A stretch of DNA of 64,000 bases from Acinetobacter vivianii (GCF_014635885.1 NZ_BMDR01000010.1:1-64000); one strand, 5' to 3'. Counted from the stretch's first letter, positions 25,309 through 34,536 are shown. A program made the numbers and translations. Notes: generated by a model from the letters alone, not told the origin.

Positions 25309-26759
25309 GTCTAATGTCTTTGAATCATAGTTATTTAATTAAAAATGCACATACTATTTTGACAGGGTTAGCTGGGAATGCAGCACGTTGTTCATTCAGT
25401 GATATTCGAATTCAGGCAGGTAAAATTACTGAACTCGGCCAGTTAACTGCCCAGCCGAATGAACAGATGATTGATGCCCAAGATTGTGTAATTTACCCTG
25501 CGTGGGTGAATACACATCATCATTTATTTCAGTCTTTATTGAAGGGTGAGCCACAAGGAATGAATCAAAACCTGACCTCATGGCTTGCCAGTACGCCGTA
25601 TCGGTTTCGTGGTGCGTTTGATGAAAACACTTTCAGGGTTGCGGTACGGATTGGCTTAATTGAGTTATTACGTTCAGGCTGCGCAACAGTGGCGGATCAT
25701 CATTATTTGTATTGGCCAAAGATGCCGTTCGATGGTGCGGCAATCTTATTTGATGAAGCCGAAAAGTTAGGCATGCGTTTTGTGTTGTGTCGTGGTGGTG
25801 CAACGCTCACGCGCGGTTTGGAAAGTGAATTGCCACAAGCATTACGCTCTGAGAAGTTTGAAGACTATATAATGGATATTGAGCGTTTGGTGCAGCAATA
25901 TCATCAATCAGGTTCAGATGCATTTCGAAAAATTGTAATGGCACCGACTTCAACCCTGCATTCGACCACAGCACCACAATTGCGGGAAAGTGCCAAAATC
26001 GCGAGACAATTCGGGATTCGGATGCATAGTCATTTATCCGAAACGGTGGATTATCTGGATGCTGCCAAAGCCAAGTTTGGTATGACTCCAGTCCAGTTTT
26101 GCGCTGAACAGGACTGGATCGGAAGTGATGTCTGGTTTGCGCATTTAGTGAAACTACTGCCTGAAGAAATTCAGTTGTTGGGTCAATCTCAAACTGGAAT
26201 CGCGCATTGTCCACAGAGTAATGCACGTTTGGGCAGTGGCATTGCCGATCTTGTTGCTCTGGAACAGGCAGGCATGACCATTTCGATTGGCGTTGATGGC
26301 GCAGGTTCTAACGAAGCCGCAGATATGTTGTCTGAAACCCATGCTGCATGGTTGTTGCAACGGGCCAGAAAGGGCATGTTGGCGACACCACAATATCAGG
26401 GTGGGCAATTTGAAGGTGGTGCAGATGCTGCCAGTATTGAGGATGTGATCCGTTGGGGAACAGCGGGCGGCGCCAAGATATTGGGCTTAGATCAAGTCGG
26501 TACGATTGAAGTAGGGCAACAGGCCGACTTGGTGGTGTATCAATTGGACGATCCACGTTATTTCGGTTTACATGACTTGGCGATAGGGCCTGTGGCAAGT
26601 GCTGGACGGGCGCATATCAAGGCCATGTTTGTTGCTGGGAAAATGGTGATGGAGAATGATCAGATTCCTGATCTGGATATGATGGAGTTGGCTTGGCAAG
26701 CAAAGCAAGCGGTGAAGCTGTTACAGCAGCGGAGTATGGACATGGCAAAAATAGCCTAA
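25305..26759 (+). CDS. Amidohydrolase, 8-oxoguanine/isoxanthopterin deaminase-like
   Basis: The 484-residue protein is a cytosolic metal-dependent deaminase of the ATZ/TRZ-guanine deaminase branch. Metal and catalytic residues are visible in HHHLFQSLLKG (near residue 68), HSHLSET (near 241), WFAHLVKL (near 277) and GVDGAGSNEAADM (near 328). The segment SGCATVADHHY is typical of this branch. Position, coupled to an importer in a urate-degrading cluster, favours a purine or pterin with a 2-amino group, such as 8-oxoguanine, whose deamination gives urate. Hydroxyatrazine-type hydrolases are an alternative. Start overlaps the permease stop. Confidence 0.8.
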   Translation: MSLMSLNHSYLIKNAHTILTGLAGNAARCSFSDIRIQAGKITELGQLTAQPNEQMIDAQDCVIYPAWVNTHHHLFQSLLKGEPQGMNQNLTSWLASTPYRFRGAFDENTFRVAVRIGLIELLRSGCATVADHHYLYWPKMPFDGAAILFDEAEKLGMRFVLCRGGATLTRGLESELPQALRSEKFEDYIMDIERLVQQYHQSGSDAFRKIVMAPTSTLHSTTAPQLRESAKIARQFGIRMHSHLSETVDYLDAAKAKFGMTPVQFCAEQDWIGSDVWFAHLVKLLPEEIQLLGQSQTGIAHCPQSNARLGSGIADLVALEQAGMTISIGVDGAGSNEAADMLSETHAAWLLQRARKGMLATPQYQGGQFEGGADAASIEDVIRWGTAGGAKILGLDQVGTIEVGQQADLVVYQLDDPRYFGLHDLAIGPVASAGRAHIKAMFVAGKMVMENDQIPDLDMMELAWQAKQAVKLLQQRSMDMAKIA

Positions 26760-26812
26760 TTAAAAAATTAAAGATATTCTTATATTAGCTTATAAGGAGT
26801 TAATATAAATTT

Positions 26813-27703
26813 ATGTCAAGTTTTTCTGGTTTTATAATTTTAAGGTTAGGAGCGATAGTTAATGTTTCTACTGATATTTTTAAAATATCTTTATTTTTTG
26901 GTATAGTTTTAGCACTTTTTCATTTTAAAGAAATTAATTACTTTCCCAAAGATTTAACTGTGGGTGATGGTTTTTTATTCATTCTGATCTCCTGTAAGTT
27001 TGCACTTATGGGAGCTTTTTTTATTGGATCACTACTGATTATTGGATTTTTTATATTTAATTTTATTAAAGTGTTAAATGCTCTTTATAAAAATAGCTAT
27101 AAAGAATTTGATAGACTTATGAATTTTTTATTAGATTTTTCTTTTGAAAAAATAATGATGTTTGGTGTCTTCGTATTTATTTTTCCTTTAAGTATTTTGT
27201 TTGGAGTTGGTTTTTGGGGGGAAAGCTGGATAGGTGTTCTGCTTTTTCTAGCAAATAGCTTTATATCATATCTATTCTTTTATGCTTTTAAGAAAACTAA
27301 AAGAGATGGTGCTTTATCAGGTGATAAGAAATATACTCAGATGAGCGTAGCATTAATTTTTATGATTACTATTCCAATTTATTTCTATAGTATTTTTATG
27401 GATGATAAGAAGCTAACAAATTTTGCTTTGAGCTCATTACAAGAAAATGATAAAAATGCTATTTATTTAGTTAAAAAAGAGCATAAAGACTTATTTCCTG
27501 AAAATAATACTATAGAGCATGGCGAATATGTAATTTTAAAAAATGCGCAAGTTGTACTACGTGGATTTGGTAGAAATGCGTTAGTTAGTTATATGCCAAT
27601 AAATGATAAAGGAGTGGTTTCTGATCATGCTGAGAAAGTTGAAGTGCCAAATGACGGACTTCAAGTTAAATGGAAAAGTAGCAGAGAAAATAATAACTCT
27701 TAA
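26813..27703 (+). CDS. Hypothetical AT-rich membrane protein
   Basis: I do not recognise this 296-residue protein. Hydrophobic segments lie near residues 5-35, 52-85, 108-130, 137-162 and 178-200, followed by a soluble C-terminal part of about 95 residues containing a Lys-rich stretch and a possible beta-rich region. An AAGGAG sequence precedes the ATG by a somewhat long distance. It is very AT-rich and uses rare codons more than the flanking catabolic genes. It ends at a hairpin convergent with puuE. With the gene at 20009 it is one of two such proteins inside this cluster. Confidence 0.7.
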   Translation: MSSFSGFIILRLGAIVNVSTDIFKISLFFGIVLALFHFKEINYFPKDLTVGDGFLFILISCKFALMGAFFIGSLLIIGFFIFNFIKVLNALYKNSYKEFDRLMNFLLDFSFEKIMMFGVFVFIFPLSILFGVGFWGESWIGVLLFLANSFISYLFFYAFKKTKRDGALSGDKKYTQMSVALIFMITIPIYFYSIFMDDKKLTNFALSSLQENDKNAIYLVKKEHKDLFPENNTIEHGEYVILKNAQVVLRGFGRNALVSYMPINDKGVVSDHAEKVEVPNDGLQVKWKSSRENNNS

Positions 27704-27741
27704 TTCATCACCAAAATGAGTGTTCACTTTTTATTTAATAA

Positions 27742-27764
27742 GATCAGCTCTTTAAGAGCTGATC
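27742..27764. terminator. Bidirectional hairpin terminator
   Basis: GATCAGCTC and GAGCTGATC form a perfect 9-bp stem with a 5-nt loop between two convergent genes. T-rich sequence flanks it on both sides in modest amount. Confidence 0.65.
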
Positions 27765-27790
27765 AATTTGTTAATATGAAGATATTCTTA

Positions 27791-28783
27791 TTATTTAATG
27801 TTGGTTACATGATTCATTAGAGTTTTATTGAGGCTTCCTTGATAAGGATGATGCGTATACCAATGCTCAGCAATTTGCTGACGGGTACAAATCCAGACTC
27901 GATCATGATTTTGCACATAGTCCAGAAAACGTTGTAACGCCTTGAAGCGGGCAGGCCGTCCTAAAATCCGGCAATGCATGCCAATCGAAAGCATCTTCGG
28001 ACTCGTTGCACCTTCCGCATACAGTACATCAAAAGCATCTTTTAAATATTCAAAGAAATCCTCACTACGATTAAAACCAGTCGGTGAAGCAAACTTCATA
28101 TCGTTGGTATCGAGCGTATAGGGAATAATTAAATGCGGTCGTGTTGTGCCCGTTTCATTACTGAGTGTTGTCCAAAAAGGTAAGTCATCGCCGTAATAAT
28201 CACTGTCATATTGCACATGATCATATTCAGCCAGTAACTGACGAGTATTCGGACTATCGCGGCCTGTGTACCAGCCCGTTGGCATTTCACCAAACAGGTC
28301 TTTGAATATTTGCATGGCTTCAGCCATATGTTGCTTCTCGGTTTCAAGATCAATATTTTGATAATGAATCCAGCGTAAGCCATGTGAGACCACATCATAG
28401 TTATTTTGTTTAATCGCTTCGACCACCAGTGGATTTCGTTGCAGTGCCATCGCCACAGCAAAAATAGTCATGGGCAATTGGCGTTTGGCAAATTCTTGCT
28501 GAATCCGCCAGAAACCGACACGTGAACCATATTCATAGATTGAGTCCATTGAAAGGTGTCGTGCAGGATAACTTTCGGCACCACTGATTTCAGACAAAAA
28601 CTGTTCTGAACCTTCATCACCATGCAGGATATGTTTTTCTCCACCTTCCTCATAATTCAGCACAAACTGCACAGCGATTTTTGCCTGATTGGGCCATTGG
28701 GCGTGTGGAGGGCGATCAGCATAACCGATCATATCTCGCGGATAATTGGCGGTAAAATCAATGTCTGTATTGGACTGAACCAT
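27791..28783 (-). CDS. puuE: Allantoinase, PuuE type
   Basis: PuuE hydrolyses allantoin to allantoate. It is a metal-independent allantoinase with a NodB/polysaccharide-deacetylase fold, unrelated to AllB. The 330-residue product starts with the characteristic block YPRDMIGYADRPP, then VQFVLNYEEGGE, SRVGFWRI, VVSHGLRWIHYQ and GWYTGRDSPNTRQL. It fills the step between UraD and allantoicase in this region. An inverted repeat upstream (28828-28847) may be its operator. A LysR gene in the same orientation lies further upstream. Confidence 0.94.
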   Translation of the reverse strand: MVQSNTDIDFTANYPRDMIGYADRPPHAQWPNQAKIAVQFVLNYEEGGEKHILHGDEGSEQFLSEISGAESYPARHLSMDSIYEYGSRVGFWRIQQEFAKRQLPMTIFAVAMALQRNPLVVEAIKQNNYDVVSHGLRWIHYQNIDLETEKQHMAEAMQIFKDLFGEMPTGWYTGRDSPNTRQLLAEYDHVQYDSDYYGDDLPFWTTLSNETGTTRPHLIIPYTLDTNDMKFASPTGFNRSEDFFEYLKDAFDVLYAEGATSPKMLSIGMHCRILGRPARFKALQRFLDYVQNHDRVWICTRQQIAEHWYTHHPYQGSLNKTLMNHVTNIK

Positions 28784-28827
28784 AGCAATGCCTGAATTGT
28801 GAAATCATTGAATCTTCACATCAAATT

Positions 28828-28847
28828 ACTCGATAGAATAATCGAGT
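28828..28847. promoter_or_regulatory. Inverted repeat upstream of puuE
   Basis: ACTCGAT-AGAATA-ATCGAGT is a perfect 7-6-7 dyad 45 bp upstream of the puuE start codon. It does not resemble the GntR-type sites, so a different regulator, such as the adjacent LysR protein, may bind it. Confidence 0.45.
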
Positions 28848-28918
28848 GTCAAATATTATATTTATTAAAATCAATAACTTGTTTGATTTATTTTGGTGCA
28901 AAAATGCAATTTTATTTG

Positions 28919-29845
28919 CTAAATATGTTTGTACATGCACAATTTTAGTGCTTCCATTTCTGCAATGATCTGATTCATCATGATTTGCGCAATTCGGGAA
29001 AGTTGCCGTTTTGGTGCAACACATAACGCAACCGTAATCGGATGTAGGCCATTATCGTCAATTGTTCTAAATACACATTCACCATTTTCAATGTATGGCG
29101 CGGCATCCAGATAACTCATCAGGCCAATACCTAGGTTTTGTCTGAGTAAGGCAATCATCATACGAATATCATTGCATTCAATTTTATGCTGTGGATGGAA
29201 GTCCTGTTTTTTATATAAGGCCGTAACATGGTCATGAATGATCAAAGGTTCGGCAGGCAATATATGATTAAATTCGAGTGTATCCGAGAAATAGATTTTT
29301 TCTTTATTGGCTAAATGATGCTGCTTTGGAATCACAAAGCCTAAGGGCATTTCTATGAACGCACTGATCTGTAACTGGTGCTGATGTTTGGGATTAAGAA
29401 TCAAGCCAAAGTCGAGATCTGCATTCATCACCAGATCAGCCACATTGTCACTGTCCAATACATGAATCTGAAAATTAATCCATGGATATTGTTGGTGAAT
29501 TGACTGAATAACAGTGCTGACAAAGCTCTCGCTTAATGCAGAAATCATTCCAAACTCAATCGAGCCTCGCTGCAAGCCCTGAATTTCACCTAAACGTTTT
29601 TGCGTGATTTGAAAGCCTTTTTGCCAAGTGCGTAAATCGGCATAGAGCAGTTCACCAGCCAAGGTGAGTTTTAATCCATTGGGTCGCCGTTCGAATAAAC
29701 TCACGCCAAGCTCTTCTTCTGCCAGAACAATTTGCCGATGGACTGCCGATACAGAAATGAAAAGTTGATCGGCTGCTTTTCTCAAGCTTCCTGTTTTGGC
29801 TACAGCCATAAAATAATCGGCAAAACGTGAAAATGGCAGGGCCAT
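28919..29845 (-). CDS. LysR-family transcriptional regulator
   Basis: The 308-residue protein has the LysR winged helix at residues 1-65 (FMAVAKTGSLRKAADQLFISVSAVHRQI) and a substrate-binding-like effector domain. It is divergent from the Rieske oxygenase gene across a 162-bp region with a double inverted repeat, the usual LysR arrangement, so it likely controls that gene, and possibly puuE downstream. The effector is unknown. Confidence 0.88.
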   Translation of the reverse strand: MALPFSRFADYFMAVAKTGSLRKAADQLFISVSAVHRQIVLAEEELGVSLFERRPNGLKLTLAGELLYADLRTWQKGFQITQKRLGEIQGLQRGSIEFGMISALSESFVSTVIQSIHQQYPWINFQIHVLDSDNVADLVMNADLDFGLILNPKHQHQLQISAFIEMPLGFVIPKQHHLANKEKIYFSDTLEFNHILPAEPLIIHDHVTALYKKQDFHPQHKIECNDIRMMIALLRQNLGIGLMSYLDAAPYIENGECVFRTIDDNGLHPITVALCVAPKRQLSRIAQIMMNQIIAEMEALKLCMYKHI

Positions 29846-29904
29846 TACGTGCTCTCAATATAAAAACTGGTGCAAATACAAAAGCAATTTTAATGCCGAT
29901 ACTG

Positions 29905-29941
29905 TTCTAATTTTTAGAATGATGCATGTAATTCATTCTAA
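29905..29941. promoter_or_regulatory. Double dyad between LysR gene and Rieske oxygenase
   Basis: Two overlapping inverted repeats occur: TTCTAA-TTT-TTAGAA (29905-29919) and TTAGAATGA (29914-29922) with TCATTCTAA (29933-29941), the second being a perfect 9-bp pair. They share the TTAGAA half-site and lie about 65 bp before the oxygenase start, consistent with recall and activation sites of the divergent LysR protein. Confidence 0.55.
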
Positions 29942-30007
29942 TAGACGAAAATAATGATCTATTCCACACTGCAAAAACAGAGAAAACCTTAAAAATGAGC
30001 ACAGGAT

Positions 30008-31063
30008 ATGAACGCAATTCCATTCATCAATCTTCCAAATAAGCCATGTCACAGCCAATTTGATGATCAGGATTGGCAGATTCTTGCGCAGCATTGGTAT
30101 CCGGTCGCACGCATTCAAGACGTAACTCACAAACCTCAGCAAGTGACGTTACTGGATATGAATTTGGCGTTGTATCAGACTGAAACCGGGCAGATTCATC
30201 TGGCACGAGATATTTGCCCGCACCGTGGTGTGCCTTTGAGTAAGGGTTGGGTGGAGGGTGAAACCATTATCTGTCCGTATCATGGCCTGCATTTCAATGA
30301 AGACGGAAAATGTATCAAAATCCCAGCTCAACCTGATTTAACTAAAATCTCAGATCGATTTTCTCTGACCAAGTTTCCTGTGGTTTTAAAATATGGATTG
30401 GTCTGGACCAGTATTCTGGGCAGAGAAGAAACTTTGGCGAATTTCCCTGTGTTGGACACATGGGAACAGGAGGAGCATCAAGCCATTTTGCCACCTTCAG
30501 TCGATATTGCAGGTTCAAGTGGTCGTCAATTAGAGGGCTTTATTGATGTCGCACATTTTGCTTGGGTACATCATCAGGCTTTTGCAGACCGAGATAATCC
30601 AGTCGTACCCAAATACTCGACTGAACGTACCGATTATGGCTTGCATACAAACTACACCAGCAATGTCAGCAATTATCCGCATGGGATGCAGCATCTCGCG
30701 CCAGATGATTTTGTGTGGGAGCGGATTTTTGATGTTTATCCACCATTTTCAGCGCTACTGACAATCCATTTTCCAAATGATGGCGTGCTCAAGATTTTAA
30801 ATGCCTGCTGCCCAATCTCACATAACAAGACCCGTTTATTTGTACCATTAACCCGTAATTTCGATACTACGGGGGATTTACAGGCCGTCTATGATTTTAA
30901 TGCGCAGATTTTTGCAGAAGATCAAGAGATGGTAGAGGCACAGAAACCCGAAGAATTGCCTTTAGATATTAGTATGGAGGCCCATTTTGAAGCGGATCGT
31001 TCTTCGACCATGTACCGTCGTATTTTGGCGGAATGGGGTTTAAGTAAACGCTATACGGTATAA
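30008..31063 (+). CDS. Rieske-type ring-hydroxylating oxygenase
   Basis: The 351-residue protein has an N-terminal Rieske [2Fe-2S] domain with Cys70-x-His72 (CPHRG) and Cys89-x2-His92 (CPYHG), then a catalytic domain with the mononuclear iron motif Asp-x2-His-x4-His (DVAHFAWVH, near residue 180). The length fits one-component-alpha oxygenases of the VanA/HpxD type. No ferredoxin reductase gene is adjacent, so electrons must come from elsewhere. HpxD in Klebsiella acts in purine catabolism; the setting between puuE/LysR and hut makes a purine or imidazole substrate plausible but unproven. Confidence 0.85.
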   Translation: MNAIPFINLPNKPCHSQFDDQDWQILAQHWYPVARIQDVTHKPQQVTLLDMNLALYQTETGQIHLARDICPHRGVPLSKGWVEGETIICPYHGLHFNEDGKCIKIPAQPDLTKISDRFSLTKFPVVLKYGLVWTSILGREETLANFPVLDTWEQEEHQAILPPSVDIAGSSGRQLEGFIDVAHFAWVHHQAFADRDNPVVPKYSTERTDYGLHTNYTSNVSNYPHGMQHLAPDDFVWERIFDVYPPFSALLTIHFPNDGVLKILNACCPISHNKTRLFVPLTRNFDTTGDLQAVYDFNAQIFAEDQEMVEAQKPEELPLDISMEAHFEADRSSTMYRRILAEWGLSKRYTV

Positions 31064-31140
31064 GTGGAAGAGGAATTTTTTTAAATATAAATTTAGAGGA
31101 TCAGAAGAGGGTTTAAGCTAAAATGTTTATTTGTATAGGC

Positions 31141-31152
31141 TTGTATATACAA
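31141..31152. promoter_or_regulatory. HutC operator upstream of hutC
   Basis: TTGTATATACAA is a perfect 12-bp palindrome containing TGTA-N2-TACA, the core recognised by HutC in Pseudomonas. Imperfect copies flank it (TTGTATAGGC just before, ATATACAATG just after). It lies 55 bp upstream of hutC, consistent with autoregulation. Confidence 0.72.
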
Positions 31153-31206
31153 TTTGCATTAATTCAATATACAATGACTTAGAATATTTAGTATGAGTTT
31201 TAGCCA

Positions 31207-31959
31207 ATGTCAAGAGTGACAAAGCAAAATGATTTGGATTTGTCTCTAGAAGAAGATAGTCCAGTTCCTTTGTACTTACGTGTGAAACAAATGATTTCGC
31301 AAAAGATTTATGAAGGAACATGGACGGTTAATAAAAAGATTCCTTCTGAAAGTGAACTGGTCAATTTACTCGGTTGTAGTCGTATGACCGTGAACCGTGC
31401 CTTACGTGAACTCACCAGCGAAGGTTTGTTGGTGCGTATCCAAGGTGTCGGTTCTTTTGTTGCCGAAGGACAAGGTCGAACGGCCTTATTCCATGTCAAT
31501 AATATTGCCGAAGAAATTATTGCCCGAAATCATAAACATCATGCCGAAGTGTTGGTCTTGGAACAGATTCAGGCAAATGCTGAACAAAGCATGTTGATGC
31601 AGATTCGGGAAGGCCAAAAATTGTTTCATTCGATTATCGTGCATTATGAAAATGATGTGCCTGTACAGATTGAAGATCGTTTGGTCGATCCAATGTTGAT
31701 CCCAGATTACTTGGCACAGGATTTTAAATCCATTACACCCAATGCGTATCTAATGTCGAAAGCACCTGTGACCGAAGGCGAACATGTAGTGACCGCAATT
31801 CTAGCCTCAGCGCAAGAATGTAAATGGCTGAAAATTAATAAGACCGAACCGTGTTTATTGATTCGTCGCAGAACTTGGTCGAATAAACAACTGATTTCCA
31901 GCGCACGTTTGATTTATCCGGGTAGCCGTTATTATCTGGAAGGTAAATTTACCCAATGA
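31207..31959 (+). CDS. hutC: Histidine utilisation repressor
   Basis: HutC represses the hut genes until urocanate is present. The 250-residue protein has a GntR winged helix (about residues 18-85, with IPSESELVNLLGCSRMTVNRAL) and a UTRA effector domain (about 105-245, including PVQIEDRLV and a C-terminal YPGSRYYLEGKF). Sites of the TGTA-N2-TACA type lie before it and before hutU. Its stop overlaps hutD by 4 bases. Confidence 0.95.
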   Translation: MSRVTKQNDLDLSLEEDSPVPLYLRVKQMISQKIYEGTWTVNKKIPSESELVNLLGCSRMTVNRALRELTSEGLLVRIQGVGSFVAEGQGRTALFHVNNIAEEIIARNHKHHAEVLVLEQIQANAEQSMLMQIREGQKLFHSIIVHYENDVPVQIEDRLVDPMLIPDYLAQDFKSITPNAYLMSKAPVTEGEHVVTAILASAQECKWLKINKTEPCLLIRRRTWSNKQLISSARLIYPGSRYYLEGKFTQ

Positions 31960-32537
31960 TCAAGCAGTTAAGTAGTACTGATTATCGGCAGATGCTATGG
32001 AAAAATGGTGCAGGTTATACGGTTGAACTGGCGCGTAGTGCGGGTGAAAATCTGGATACTTTTGACTGGCGTATTTCCATGGCAGATGTCAAAAGCGCAG
32101 GCGATTTTTCCCGATTTAACGGGATGCAGCGTATCTTAACCGTGTTGGAAGGTCAGGGTATCGAGCTTAGTATTGATGATAAGCATGAATCTCTAACGAT
32201 TTTGCAATCAGTACAGTTTAGCGGTGACAGTGCGACCCGTTGTGAATTGATTGATGGTCCGATTCGGGATTTTAATCTGATTTTTGATCCCAAGCAGTTT
32301 CATGCACGTTTGCAATGGTATTTTGAACCGACAAAGACTGAGATTTTTAGTTCGGCTGATCTGATTTTTATATTTAATCAGAGTACAGAGCTGTTAGATA
32401 TTGAAATTGATGGGCAGATTTTTCAATTGCAGCATCAGGAAAGTCTTCATATTGAGCAGGAAAAATCACTCAAAAAGGTGGTTCTGAATCCACAGATTTT
32501 AAAGCAAACTTGTCTAATTGAACTCATAAAAATCTAG
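31956..32537 (+). CDS. hutD: HutD/Ves family protein
   Basis: The 193-residue protein is a bicupin of the HutD/Ves family, recognised by MLWKNGAGYTVELA near the N terminus, FDWRISMADV and the conserved DGPIRDFNLIFD. In Pseudomonas, HutD limits hut operon activity, possibly by binding formylglutamate. It is coupled to hutC by an ATGA overlap and is followed by a terminator, so hutCD form a unit separate from hutUHTIG. Confidence 0.9.
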   Translation: MIKQLSSTDYRQMLWKNGAGYTVELARSAGENLDTFDWRISMADVKSAGDFSRFNGMQRILTVLEGQGIELSIDDKHESLTILQSVQFSGDSATRCELIDGPIRDFNLIFDPKQFHARLQWYFEPTKTEIFSSADLIFIFNQSTELLDIEIDGQIFQLQHQESLHIEQEKSLKKVVLNPQILKQTCLIELIKI

Positions 32538-32555
32538 TTTTCTTGTATTTTTGAG

Positions 32556-32589
32556 AACACATACAGTCTCAGGTTGTATGTGTTTTTTT
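32556..32589 (+). terminator. Terminator after hutD
   Basis: AACACATACA pairs with TGTATGTGTT around a 9-nt loop and is followed by a T-run. It separates hutCD from the hutU transcript. Confidence 0.85.
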
Positions 32590-32695
32590 ATTGCCTATAA
32601 AAAATAAATCCATTTATTTCATTAGCTTGTAATTTATTTTCATAAAAGATTTGAAAAGCATCTTTTCAATAGAAAAGTTTTGTGTAGTATATGGA

Positions 32696-32705
32696 TGTAT
32701 ATACA
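32696..32705. promoter_or_regulatory. HutC operator upstream of hutU
   Basis: TGTATATACA is a perfect palindrome of the TGTA-N2-TACA type, 71 bp before the hutU start, matching the site in front of hutC. Confidence 0.7.
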
Positions 32706-32775
32706 AGTTAATACATTGCTATACAGTAAAAGCAGATTAATTTGCTGGTTCAAACTCAATGGAAGGAGTCCGATT

Positions 32776-34452
32776 GTGACAACAACGACAACAAAATTTC
32801 GTGATGTAGAAATTCGCGCACCGCGTGGTACACAGCTCAATGCCAAAAGCTGGTTAACAGAAGCACCATTGCGTATGTTGATGAATAACCTAGATCCAGA
32901 TGTCGCAGAAAATCCAAAAGAACTCGTTGTTTACGGTGGTATTGGTCGTGCTGCACGTAACTGGGAATGTTTCGACAAGATCGTTGAAACCCTAAAGAAT
33001 TTAGAAACAGATGAAACTTTATTGGTTCAATCGGGTAAGCCAGTAGGTGTATTCAAAACTCATAAAGACGCACCACGTGTTTTGATTGCAAACTCGAATC
33101 TTGTACCACATTGGGGAACTTGGGAGCATTTCAATGAACTGGATGCCAAAGGTCTTGCAATGTATGGGCAAATGACGGCTGGTTCTTGGATCTATATCGG
33201 TAGCCAAGGCATTGTACAAGGTACTTATGAAACTTTCGTAGAAGCAGGTCGCCAACACTACAATGGTGATTTAACAGGTCGTTGGGTCTTAACGGCTGGT
33301 TTAGGCGGTATGGGCGGTGCACAACCTTTGGCTGCAACACTGGCAGGCGCATGTTCACTCAATATCGAATGCCAACAAACCAGTATCGATTTCCGCTTAC
33401 GTACCCGTTACGTCGACGAGCAAGCAACTGATTTGGATGATGCATTAGCGCGTATTGAAAAATATACCAAAGAAGGCAAGGCTGTTTCGATTGCACTGCA
33501 TGGCAATGCTGCTGAAATTTTACCTGAGTTGGTTCGCCGTGGCGTACATCCAGACATGGTGACTGACCAAACCAGCGCACATGATCCATTAAATGGTTAT
33601 TTGCCAATTGGCTGGACATGGGAAGAATACCGTCAACGCGCGAAAACTGAGCCAGAAGTTGTAGTGAAAGCAGCGAAACAATCGATGGCGCAACATGTTC
33701 AAGCGATGTTGGATTTCCAGAAAATGGGTGTGCCAACTTTTGACTATGGCAACAACATCCGTCAAATGGCGCAAGATGAAGGCGTAGAAAATGCCTTTGA
33801 TTTCCCAGGCTTCGTTCCTGCCTATATCCGTCCATTGTTCTGTCGCGGTGTTGGTCCATTCCGCTGGGCTGCACTTTCAGGTGATCCAGAAGATATCTAT
33901 AAAACAGATGCCAAAGTAAAAGAACTCATTCCAGATGATGAACATTTACATCGCTGGTTAGATATGGCGCGTGAACGCATCAGCTTCCAAGGTTTACCAG
34001 CACGTATTTGCTGGGTCGGCTTAGGTTTACGTGCAAAACTTGGTTTGGCATTTAACGAAATGGTTCGTAGTGGTGAACTTTCAGCACCAATCGTGATTGG
34101 TCGTGACCATCTGGATTCAGGTTCAGTCTCTAGTCCAAACCGTGAAACCGAATCAATGAAAGATGGTTCAGATGCTGTATCGGACTGGCCATTATTGAAT
34201 GCCTTGTTAAATACTGCTGGCGGTGCGACTTGGGTGTCATTGCATCACGGTGGTGGTGTAGGTATGGGCTTCTCTCAACATTCAGGCGTGGTGATTGTGT
34301 GTGATGGTACAGATGAAGCAGCAGCACGTATTGCACGTGTACTGACCAATGACCCTGCAACAGGGGTAATGCGTCATGCCGATGCGGGTTATGACATCGC
34401 AATTGACTGTGCCAAAGAGCAAGGCTTGAACTTGCCAATGATCACGCAATAA
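32776..34452 (+). CDS. hutU: Urocanate hydratase
   Basis: Urocanase converts urocanate to imidazolonepropionate with a tightly bound NAD+. From the GTG at 32776, well placed after GGAAGGAG, the protein is 558 residues, the family length; the frame is open further upstream but runs through the operator. Conserved blocks include [29 protein letters not shown] (NAD+ fold) and [12 protein letters not shown], which holds the active-site Cys. It heads the hutUHTIG operon. Confidence 0.97.
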   Translation: MTTTTTKFRDVEIRAPRGTQLNAKSWLTEAPLRMLMNNLDPDVAENPKELVVYGGIGRAARNWECFDKIVETLKNLETDETLLVQSGKPVGVFKTHKDAPRVLIANSNLVPHWGTWEHFNELDAKGLAMYGQMTAGSWIYIGSQGIVQGTYETFVEAGRQHYNGDLTGRWVLTAGLGGMGGAQPLAATLAGACSLNIECQQTSIDFRLRTRYVDEQATDLDDALARIEKYTKEGKAVSIALHGNAAEILPELVRRGVHPDMVTDQTSAHDPLNGYLPIGWTWEEYRQRAKTEPEVVVKAAKQSMAQHVQAMLDFQKMGVPTFDYGNNIRQMAQDEGVENAFDFPGFVPAYIRPLFCRGVGPFRWAALSGDPEDIYKTDAKVKELIPDDEHLHRWLDMARERISFQGLPARICWVGLGLRAKLGLAFNEMVRSGELSAPIVIGRDHLDSGSVSSPNRETESMKDGSDAVSDWPLLNALLNTAGGATWVSLHHGGGVGMGFSQHSGVVIVCDGTDEAAARIARVLTNDPATGVMRHADAGYDIAIDCAKEQGLNLPMITQ

Positions 34453-34536
34453 ACAGACAAGGACATTACGATGCTTTTTGCAATTGTGTAAACAGCATCG
34501 TAAGAGAACAATAGAGTGCAAAACAGGACGCCAACA

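Noticed and set aside
33359..33874. Minus-strand frame of 171 codons within hutU
   Set aside because: Fully antisense to urocanase, rich in His, Gln and Ser as expected from the reverse of a GC-balanced coding region; no independent support.
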